A stretch of DNA of 16,766 nucleotides, from assembly GCA_937916565.1 (NCBI GenBank), contig CALFSR010000035.1, positions 1 through 16,766 on the forward strand. Reading direction: 5' to 3'. A program made the position numbers and the translations under genes. This document shows, piece by piece, positions 7,484 through 13,476 of this stretch; within the stretch, counting starts at the first letter, position 1; the number at the start of each line of letters is the position of its first letter. Origin of the DNA: an uncultured Bacillota bacterium. Lineage in GTDB: Bacteria > Bacillota > Limnochordia > Limnochordales > ZCTH02-B6. The notes under the pieces are model-generated. The model saw only the letters and a list, made by a program, of their open reading frames with translations, was not told where the DNA came from and ran no database searches.

Positions 7484-9546
7484 ATCCGGGCATGCAGATC
7501 CGGCGGCGGGGACGGAAGGCGGCTTCGCTTCTCCTGGCATTTTTGGGCCTTTGGGCAGCGGCGCTCACGGCGGCAGTTTCCGGGATCGGCGCTCCTGCTT
7601 TGGCCCAAGGGGCGACCGGTTTCCTCGAAGCCCCGAAAGGACTGGTGCCGGGCGGCGCGGCGGCAGTGCCCGGCCTTGAGTTTGACATCATCATCACCGG
7701 CGGCACCGTCGTGGACGGCTCGGGAATCGTGGGCTACGTCGCGGACGTCGGCATCAAAGACGGCTTCATTTACTCCATCGGCGACTTGTCCAGCGCGCCT
7801 GCCCGCCGGCGCATCGACGCCCGGGGCCTCATCGTCGCTCCCGGCTTCATCGATACGCACAGCCACGCCGAGGAAGCGCTCCTGCCGGGCGCGCTCAGCT
7901 CCTTGTCCCAGGGCGTGACCACCGAGATCCTAAATCCCGACGGCGAAGGTCCGACCAACATCGGCGCCCAGCTCAGCCGGCTGGAGGCGGGGGGCCTTGG
8001 CATCAACGTGGGCGCCTTTATCGGCTTCAACGCCGCTTGGAGCGAGGTCGCCGGCTCGGCCAACCGCCGCTTGTCCTCCGCGGATATCGAGCGTATGCGG
8101 GCCATTATCGCCCGGGGGATGGCCGACGGCGCCTTCGGGGTGTCCAGCGGGCTCTTTTATGCACCGGCGGTGTTCGCCACCACCGAGGAGGTGCGCGCGG
8201 TTTCCGAGGTGGCAAGACCGTGGCGGGCGGTGTACTCGACGCATGTGCGGGACGAGAGCTTCGGTCTTCTGGCGGCGATCACGGAGGCCATCGATATCGC
8301 CGTCGGGGCGGGGCTCACACCGGACATCACCCATATGAAGGTCGGCTCCCCCTACACGTGGGGCAAGGCGGCGGAAGCGGTGGGCATCATCAAGCAAGCG
8401 AACGCGCGCGGCGTGTACACGACGGCTTCGGTCTACCCGTACACGGCCAGCTCCACGTCGCTCACGGCCATCGTGCCCCCTTGGGTGCAGGAAGGGGGCC
8501 GCACGGCCATGCTCGCGCGGTTTCGGGACCCGGCCCTCCGGGAGCAGATCGCCCGCGAGATCGAGGACTACATGCGCATCTGGGTTCGCACGCCCGATCA
8601 GGTATACTTCCCCGATCAGCGGCGCACCTTGGCGGACGAAGCGGCCGGAATGGGCGGCGTCTCGGCCGGCGAGGCCGTCATCCGCATCCTGGAGGCGGGA
8701 AACCGGCGCACCATCTATCACTTCGGCAGCGAGGCGGACCTCGTGACGCTGCTGGCCAATCCGTACGCGGCCATCGCGTCGGACGGCGGCGTGACGACCG
8801 CCACCACCGTGCACCCGCGCCGCTACGGGACGTTTCCCCGGGTGCTCGGGCGCTACGTGCGGGAGCAAGGGATCTTGAGCTGGCAGGAAGCGATCCGCAA
8901 GATGACGGGGCTGCCGGCGACGCTGCTCGGGCTCGTCGACCGGGGCTTCATCGCCGCCGGCATGGCCGCGGACATCACGGTGTTTGATCCCAAGATCATC
9001 ATCGACCGCGCTACCTTTGACAACCCCAAGCAATACTCCGAAGGCGTCCATTACGTCCTGGTCAACGGCCAAGTGGCGTTTGAGCGGGGAAGCCTAACCG
9101 GCACCCGGGCGGGGATCGCTTTGCGCAAGCACCCCAACGCCCCGAGCCGGCCCATGAACCCGCCGCACCTGGTGCAGGCTAGCGGAACGGGAGCCCTCCT
9201 ACTGCAGGGCCCGGGGCAGTGGAGCGACATCAGCTTTGACTTCGCGGCGCGCCAGCTCCCCGACGAGGCGCGGGCGACGGGCTTCGTGCGCATCCGGGAC
9301 TGGGTCAGCGATCTCGAGCTGGTCGCGGTGGAGCTCGGCAAGCTGCAAGTGGCAGGCGGCTGGGCGAGCCTGACGGGCCTTGGGCTCGTCAACGGCCGGG
9401 AGGCGCGGGTGTTCCGCATTATCGTGGATCAGCGGGATCCGTTTCTCAACGGGCAGCCATCCGTCAGCGTCTGGATTCACGGGCTGCTCGACGTGCGCGG
9501 CGGGCTGGCGTCCGGCAGCCGGGTCCAGGTGGTCGACCGGCCGTGA
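7480..9546 (+). CDS. Secreted amidohydrolase, N-acyl-D-amino-acid deacylase family, with extra C-terminal domain
   Basis: Zinc-dependent amidohydrolase of 688 aa that probably removes an acyl group from N-acyl amino acids (D-aminoacylase family), acting outside the membrane. Residues 1 to about 42 form a signal peptide (RRRGRK, hydrophobic core, cleavage ALA/Q). Then come DIIITGGTVVDGSG, GFIDTHSHAEE with H127 and H129, THVRDES with H255, DITHMK with H285, and ASDGG with D435, matching the family's metal and catalytic positions. Where D-aminoacylase has a metal-binding Cys after GVTT, this protein reads GVTTEILNPDGEG without Cys. The catalytic part ends near residue 560. The final approximately 115 residues are beta-rich, with GLGLVNGREARVFRIIVDQ, and resemble the post-COAP-1 type domain often fused to secreted proteins (recognition from memory). 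AAGGAGG precedes the ATG, which overlaps the decarboxylase stop. Exact substrate is unknown. Confidence 0.85.
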   Translation: MNPGMQIRRRGRKAASLLLAFLGLWAAALTAAVSGIGAPALAQGATGFLEAPKGLVPGGAAAVPGLEFDIIITGGTVVDGSGIVGYVADVGIKDGFIYSIGDLSSAPARRRIDARGLIVAPGFIDTHSHAEEALLPGALSSLSQGVTTEILNPDGEGPTNIGAQLSRLEAGGLGINVGAFIGFNAAWSEVAGSANRRLSSADIERMRAIIARGMADGAFGVSSGLFYAPAVFATTEEVRAVSEVARPWRAVYSTHVRDESFGLLAAITEAIDIAVGAGLTPDITHMKVGSPYTWGKAAEAVGIIKQANARGVYTTASVYPYTASSTSLTAIVPPWVQEGGRTAMLARFRDPALREQIAREIEDYMRIWVRTPDQVYFPDQRRTLADEAAGMGGVSAGEAVIRILEAGNRRTIYHFGSEADLVTLLANPYAAIASDGGVTTATTVHPRRYGTFPRVLGRYVREQGILSWQEAIRKMTGLPATLLGLVDRGFIAAGMAADITVFDPKIIIDRATFDNPKQYSEGVHYVLVNGQVAFERGSLTGTRAGIALRKHPNAPSRPMNPPHLVQASGTGALLLQGPGQWSDISFDFAARQLPDEARATGFVRIRDWVSDLELVAVELGKLQVAGGWASLTGLGLVNGREARVFRIIVDQRDPFLNGQPSVSVWIHGLLDVRGGLASGSRVQVVDRP

Positions 9547-9576
9547 CGCCCGCCCGCCGCGAGCGATAAGGACCGC

Positions 9577-11388
9577 TTACCGGCCGTCAATAAGCCCCTC
9601 GAGCCGGTCGATCAAGCCGGCGAGGACGCCGAAGGTTTCCTCGACGGGTTGCGGTGTGGACAAATCCACCCCGGCGAGCTTCAAGGCGTCCAGCGGGTAC
9701 AGGGAGCTGCCCGCCTTGAGGAAGTTCAAGTACGCCTCCGCCGCGCCGGGTTCGCCGGCCAGCACCTTGTTGGCGAGGGCGTGGGCGCCCGAAATCCCGG
9801 TCGTGTACTGGTACACGTAGAAGTTGGAATACAGGTGCGTCGGGAATTGCGCCCAGGTGATGCCGACGCGCTCGGTGTCCACTTCCACCTCGTCGCCGTA
9901 GCCTTCGCGGAACAAGTCGGCCAGCAGCTGGATCATGCCGTCGGCGGTCAGCGGCTGGCCTTTTTCGACCCGCTCGTGGATGGCCAGCTCAAAACGGGCC
10001 AACGTCGGCATGAGGAAGAAGTAGCGGTGGAAGTTGTCCATCGCCTCTTCGATCAAAGAGATCTGGAAGTCCCGATCGGGCTGCGTGGCAAACAGGTGCG
10101 CCCGGACCAGCGCCTGGTTGAAGTTGGACGCCACCTCGGCCACAAAGATGGAGTAGTCGCTGTACACGTACGGCTGGTTGGCGTGGGTGTAGTAGGAGTG
10201 CATGGAGTGCCCGAGTTCGTGGGCGAGCGTGCTCAGGCTGCCCAGATCGTTGGTATAGTTCATGAGGATGTACGGGTACGCACCCGGTGTGGCCGCGGAA
10301 AACGCGCCCGCGCGCTTGCCCTTGTTGGGGTAGCGGTCCACCCAGCGCTCCTTGAGGCACCCCCGCCGCAGGATGGAAACGTACTCCTCGCCCAGCGGCG
10401 CCATGCCCGCCGCGATCCACTCGACGGCTTGCTCGTACGGCACGACGGGAGCGTTCTCCGTCAGCCGGGCCCGGCAGTCGTAGGGCTGGAGCTTGTCCAA
10501 GCCGAGCGCCCGCTGGCGGACGCGCCAGTACCGGTGCCAGATGGGCAAGTGCTTGCGGAACGTCTCGATCACGTTGTGGAACACTTCGACGGGTATGTTA
10601 TTCGCGTGGAGCGCGGCTTCCAAGGACGACTTGTGCCGGCGCGCCCGGGCCATGAACACCCGCTGCTTGACCCCGGCGGCCATGCAGCTGGCCAGGCCGT
10701 TCTTGAGCTGCAAGTACGCGTCGGCGTAGCTTTCCCACGCCGTGCGGCGCAGCTCCCGGTCGCCGCTGTGGAGCAGGACGTCGATGGTGCCGTGCGCCAC
10801 GACGTGCTCCTGTCCCTGGCTGTCCTTGGCCGGGCGGAACTGAAGGTCCGCGTCGGAGATGACTTCGTGAATGCTGGACGCGGTGCCAAAGGGATCCTGC
10901 AGCAGGCCGAGGAGCTCCTCCACCTCCGCGGAGCGCACGTGGGGCTGCATGCGGGCCAGCGTGTCCACGTAGTGCTTGTAGATGGCACGGCGCGGCTCTT
11001 GGTCCGTCCAGCGCATGAGCGTCTCAGGTCCGATGGCCAGCAACTCGGGTTGCATAAACGAGGCGAGCCCCATGGCCCGGGCGTAGAGCCCCCGCGCCCG
11101 GTCCTGGAGGGCGGACGCCGCCTGATCCCCGGCATCCACCGAGTGCTTCAGCATGGCGTACGTGTAGAGCTTGCCGATCTCCTGGGCGAGCTCCATGACG
11201 GTTTCAAGACAGTCCGCGACGACGGCCGGGCCTTGGGCGAGCCGGCCCCGGAAAGCCGCCACCTCGGGCAGCCGGGCGGTGACCGCCTCGAGAGCCGCCT
11301 CCCAGTCGGCATCGGTGGCGTAAATCGCCGTCAAATCCCAGGTGTGTTCGACGGGTACTTCCTGGCGCAATGGCAGTGACGTAGACAC
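9577..11388 (-). CDS. pepF: Oligoendopeptidase F (M3 family metallopeptidase)
   Basis: Cytoplasmic zinc peptidase of 603 aa, the usual PepF length, which cuts short peptides. The zinc site is LAHELGHSMHSYY, with H390, E391 and H394; E418 in FVAEVASNFNQ is the third ligand. Other PepF features are the WDLTAIY start, an N-terminal helical domain, YILMNYTNDLGSLSTLAHE before the active site, and FYVYQYTTGISGAHALA near the C-terminus. The GTG start at 11388 has AGGGGG about 9 nt upstream and matches the family's N-terminus. The gene converges on the amidohydrolase with a 30-nt gap lacking a strong terminator. No promoter is obvious in the 156 nt between it and the VOC gene. It is probably a housekeeping peptide-degradation gene. 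Confidence 0.93.
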   Translation of the reverse strand: MSTSLPLRQEVPVEHTWDLTAIYATDADWEAALEAVTARLPEVAAFRGRLAQGPAVVADCLETVMELAQEIGKLYTYAMLKHSVDAGDQAASALQDRARGLYARAMGLASFMQPELLAIGPETLMRWTDQEPRRAIYKHYVDTLARMQPHVRSAEVEELLGLLQDPFGTASSIHEVISDADLQFRPAKDSQGQEHVVAHGTIDVLLHSGDRELRRTAWESYADAYLQLKNGLASCMAAGVKQRVFMARARRHKSSLEAALHANNIPVEVFHNVIETFRKHLPIWHRYWRVRQRALGLDKLQPYDCRARLTENAPVVPYEQAVEWIAAGMAPLGEEYVSILRRGCLKERWVDRYPNKGKRAGAFSAATPGAYPYILMNYTNDLGSLSTLAHELGHSMHSYYTHANQPYVYSDYSIFVAEVASNFNQALVRAHLFATQPDRDFQISLIEEAMDNFHRYFFLMPTLARFELAIHERVEKGQPLTADGMIQLLADLFREGYGDEVEVDTERVGITWAQFPTHLYSNFYVYQYTTGISGAHALANKVLAGEPGAAEAYLNFLKAGSSLYPLDALKLAGVDLSTPQPVEETFGVLAGLIDRLEGLIDGR

Positions 11389-11470
11389 CCCGGTAGATCC
11401 CCCTGTCCTGGCGTCATGAATTTGGCGCGTCGATGGCTGCCGGGCCGGATGTATGCCAGGCAGCCCTAGT

Positions 11471-11498
11471 AAAAGTACGGGTTCGAGGCCGGCGAACC
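11471..11498 (-). terminator. Possible intrinsic terminator after the VOC gene
   Basis: Reading the minus strand, GGTTCG-CCGGCCT-CGAACC forms a perfect 6-bp stem, followed after CGTAC by TTTT. It sits about 50 nt after the VOC stop codon. The T-run is short and not adjacent to the stem, so it is a modest candidate. Confidence 0.35.
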
Positions 11499-11544
11499 TG
11501 TCGGCCGCGCCTTACTTTCGGAGCAAATCCCGAGCGAGCGGGCC

Positions 11545-12036
11545 CTACCCGCGGAACGCCGCTTCGAGGGCCGCGATGTCGATTTTCACCATCTGCATCA
11601 GAGCGTCCGAAACCCGCTGCGCCTGCTCCGGCGTGGCCTCGCTCATCAGCCGATCAAACATGGCGGGGATGATCTGCCACCGGACGCCAAACCGGTCCAT
11701 GAGCCAGCCGCACGCCTGCTCCTGGCCGCCGCCCGCGAGCAGCGCGTCCCAGTACCGGTCGAGCTCGGCCTGGTCCTCGCACAGGACGACGAACGAGATG
11801 GCATCGTTGAACGGGTGGTGCGGGCCCGCGCCCATCGCCTGGAAACGCTGGCCAAGAAGGGTGAAATCCACGATTTGCACGGTGCTGGGCTCGCCCTCCA
11901 GCGTCTGCGTGGGCAGGTACGTCACCCGGTCGACGCTGGAATCGGCAAAAATGGACACGTAAAACCGCGCCGCCTCCTCGGCGTCGCCAACGTACCACAA
12001 GTGGGGGAATAATTTCGCCGAGTGCTTCACCGCCAT
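11545..12036 (-). CDS. VOC-superfamily protein (PhnB-like, 3-demethylubiquinone methyltransferase-like fold)
   Basis: Small cytoplasmic protein of 163 aa from the glyoxalase/bleomycin-resistance/dioxygenase (VOC) superfamily, closest by pattern to the PhnB-like group. Typical elements are LFPHLWYVGDAEEAARFY at the N-terminus, VDFTLLGQRFQAMGAG and HHPFNDAISFVV in the middle, then DRYWDAL and DRFGVRWQIIP near the end. Despite the historical methyltransferase name, such proteins are not shown to be methyltransferases, and function is unknown. The ATG at 12036 has GAGAGGAG 9 nt upstream; the open frame extends to 12129, but those residues are not family-like. Its leader carries several hairpins and reaches toward the tRNA-Sec promoter on the other strand. 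Confidence 0.85.
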   Translation of the reverse strand: MAVKHSAKLFPHLWYVGDAEEAARFYVSIFADSSVDRVTYLPTQTLEGEPSTVQIVDFTLLGQRFQAMGAGPHHPFNDAISFVVLCEDQAELDRYWDALLAGGGQEQACGWLMDRFGVRWQIIPAMFDRLMSEATPEQAQRVSDALMQMVKIDIAALEAAFRG

Positions 12037-12060
12037 GGTGCGCCACTCCTCTCCTCGTCC

Positions 12061-12119
12061 CTGCGCGACGCAGGGCGGCCCGCCCGCCGGCCACGGCCGG
12101 TGGGCGTTGTGCCGCCCAC
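12061..12119 (-). other. Cluster of three hairpins in the VOC gene leader
   Basis: Three inverted repeats lie in a row: CTGCG-CGA-CGCAG (12061-12073), CCGGC-CACG-GCCGG (12087-12100) and GTGGGCG-TTGTGC-CGCCCAC (12100-12119, plus-strand reading). They lie 25-83 nt upstream of the VOC ATG and upstream of the tRNA-Sec promoter on the plus strand. They could be a structured mRNA leader or, for the last one, a transcription stop. No known RNA family is recognised. Confidence 0.4.
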
Positions 12120-12150
12120 GTTCTTCCAAAAGCTGGTCAATTCCTTGTCA

Positions 12151-12159
12151 TGCTATAAT
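12151..12159 (+). promoter_or_regulatory. Extended -10 promoter of tRNA-Sec
   Basis: TGCTATAAT is a perfect extended -10 (TGN plus TATAAT), 22 nt before the first tRNA base. Transcription would start near 12166, giving a short 5' leader. A -35 is not clear; TGGTCA at 12134-12139 is only 14 bp away. The A+T-rich patch stands out in GC-rich DNA. Confidence 0.7.
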
Positions 12160-12181
12160 ATTTCCGGTGCGGGTTTCACGA

Positions 12182-12280
12182 GGGAGTAGTTGACCGGCTG
12201 GTGCCGGCCGCGGTCTTCAAAACCGTCGGGGGGCGGCCTGCGCCGTCCCCGGTGGGTTCGATTCCCATCTACTCCCGCCA
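12182..12280 (+). tRNA. selC: tRNA-Sec (anticodon TCA)
   Basis: Selenocysteine tRNA of 99 nt including an encoded CCA; it is charged with serine, converted by SelA and read at recoded UGA codons. The acceptor stem has 8 bp (GGGAGTAG with CTACTCCC, 12182-12189 and 12269-12276), discriminator G12277 and CCA at 12278-12280. The T arm has 5 bp around TTCGATT, giving the 8+5 helix of bacterial tRNA-Sec. The D arm is CCGGC-TGGT-GCCGG. The anticodon loop CTTCAAA holds TCA at 12217-12219. The variable arm is very long: GGGGGCGGC pairs with GCCGTCCCC (9 bp with one G-U). selA and selB nearby on the other strand confirm the identity. Confidence 0.97.
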
Positions 12281-12285
12281 CTCCA

Positions 12286-12963
12286 TCAGAGCACGTGGCG
12301 TCCGTTGACCGGTGCCAACCTTTGCCCGACTCCCTTGGCGCGCTTGTGGTAATACATGCGCTCGTCGGCCTTGGCCAAGAGTTCTTCTTCGGCTTCGTCG
12401 GGAAACGTGGCCCAGCCGATGGACACGGACACCCCCGCCTTGGCTTGCACCGCGCCGACCAGCCGGTGGGCCGCCTGCTGCGCCCCGAAAACGTCCGTGT
12501 CCGGCAGGATGACGGCAAACTCCTCCCCGCCCCAGCGAACCACCAGATCCGTGCTGCGGCACGCGCTGCGCAGCGCATCGGCCACCCGGCGCAAAACCCG
12601 GTCGCCTTCGTGGTGGCCGAAACGGTCGTTGATGCTCTTAAAGTCATCGACGTCGAGGATAAGCACCGACAAGGCCGAGCCCGTGCGCCGGACCCGCGCC
12701 ACTTCCCGTCCGAGCACGCTGCTCAGGTAGCGCCGGTTGTACAGGCCTGTGAGGGAGTCGGTGATGGCCTGCTCTTTGAGAACCGCCCACAGGCTGCCGC
12801 TGACGCTGCCGAGGATGGCCAAAAGGCCGATGTAGGCGACGGGCATCCAATCCGTCAAGTCCCGGTGGGTGCCCATCTCGATGAGCCATTGCCCAAGGCG
12901 GAAGCCGCCCCCCAGCGCGGCTCCCATGAGGAACCCGTACGCTGCTTCCCGACGAAAACCCAT
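12286..12963 (-). CDS. Membrane-anchored diguanylate cyclase (GGDEF domain)
   Basis: Enzyme making cyclic di-GMP from two GTP, 225 aa from the chosen start. Two membrane helices are visible (about 6-30 and 39-62), so the GGDEF domain (about 66-220) would face the cytoplasm. The domain has DSLTGLYNRRYL at its start, the metal-binding LDVDDFKSINDRFGHHEGD, and an intact active loop RWGGEEF (GGEEF at 145-149). RSTD at 136-139, five residues before the loop, is the inhibitory I-site, so product feedback is expected. No EAL or sensor domain is present. The ATG at 12963 starts just before the first helix but has only a weak GGGGTGG upstream; the open frame reaches 13053, so the start is uncertain. 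The stop lies 5 nt from the end of tRNA-Sec, convergent. Confidence 0.88.
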   Translation of the reverse strand: MGFRREAAYGFLMGAALGGGFRLGQWLIEMGTHRDLTDWMPVAYIGLLAILGSVSGSLWAVLKEQAITDSLTGLYNRRYLSSVLGREVARVRRTGSALSVLILDVDDFKSINDRFGHHEGDRVLRRVADALRSACRSTDLVVRWGGEEFAVILPDTDVFGAQQAAHRLVGAVQAKAGVSVSIGWATFPDEAEEELLAKADERMYYHKRAKGVGQRLAPVNGRHVL

Positions 12964-13095
12964 GGAGTCCGTCCACCCCGCCCTTTCGACCCTTGCGGCA
13001 AGTTTCCGCGCTCCTGCGCACACTCCTTTGGTCTCAGCACACCCATACCACAAGTCCTAATCGTCTATATTGTTGGTACCTCTTGAGCGCGATTT

Positions 13096-13116
13096 CACGG
13101 TTCCCGCCGTGTTTTT
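13096..13116 (+). terminator. Weak hairpin-plus-T-run upstream of the 80-aa gene
   Basis: CACGG-TTCCCG-CCGTG followed directly by TTTTT on the plus strand resembles a short intrinsic terminator. The stem has only 5 bp, and no plus-strand gene lies just upstream apart from tRNA-Sec about 800 nt away. It may instead be part of the promoter region of the cyclase on the minus strand. I find no convincing promoter in 12964-13233. Confidence 0.25.
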
Positions 13117-13154
13117 GGAATAGAAAGTCGCGCCCCCGCCTAGACTGATAGCGA

Positions 13155-13197
13155 GCCGCCCGAGCACACCGCCCTGGTGGGTGCGGGAGCAGGCGGC
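13155..13197 (+). other. Stem-loop leader directly upstream of the 80-aa gene
   Basis: GCCGCC (13155-13160) can pair with GGCGGC (13192-13197); inside, GCAC pairs with GTGC and ACC with GGT, leaving loop GCCCT. The fold ends 20 nt before the ribosome binding site at 13218-13225. It may influence translation or be a small structured RNA; it matches no class I know. Confidence 0.4.
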
Positions 13198-13233
13198 GGA
13201 CGCTTAAGGCCGCTTTCAGGAGGAGACCGCCCG

Positions 13234-13476
13234 ATGCGAAACGCCGTGCGCGACACGCAACGTGGGCCCGCGGCTCAAGCCATCCCCCGGCCGCCCGCGG
13301 CCCAAAAGGAACGCCGGCCGCTGCTCAAGGGGCTACCCCGGCCCCTTTCGGACGCCCAGCGCGCCGCCATGCTGGATGAAGCCATGCGGGCCATCGCTGA
13401 GCGGCCAGACCTCTCCCTGCCCATGAAGCTCCGGGGCATCGCCCCCCTTGCGGCCGCCCGGCGGCGATTTCAATGA
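13234..13476 (+). CDS. Small basic protein of unknown function (80 aa)
   Basis: I do not recognise this protein. AGGAGGAG at 13218-13225 lies 8 nt before the ATG, among the best ribosome binding sites in the window, which is the main evidence that it is real. Residues 1-38 are rich in Arg, Pro and Ala and look disordered. SDAQRAAMLDEAMRAIAER (about 39-57) looks like an amphipathic helix. The tail SLPMKLRGIAPLAAARRRFQ is basic. No signal peptide, membrane helix or cysteine pair is seen. Its TGA overlaps the selB stop on the other strand by 7 bp, so the genes converge tightly. It sits between the diguanylate cyclase and selB; a link to selenocysteine use or nucleic-acid binding is only a guess. 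Chance of a non-coding frame remains. Confidence 0.55.
   Translation: MRNAVRDTQRGPAAQAIPRPPAAQKERRPLLKGLPRPLSDAQRAAMLDEAMRAIAERPDLSLPMKLRGIAPLAAARRRFQ

Noticed and set aside
9649..11379. Long plus-strand open frame (576 codons) opposite pepF
   Set aside because: It mirrors the full PepF gene, whose zinc motif and family features are clear. Long antisense frames are expected in very GC-rich DNA.
11478..11500. tRNA T-loop-like GGTTCGAGGCC in the pepF-VOC gap
   Set aside because: No acceptor stem, anticodon arm or CCA fits; it is a simple 6-bp hairpin.
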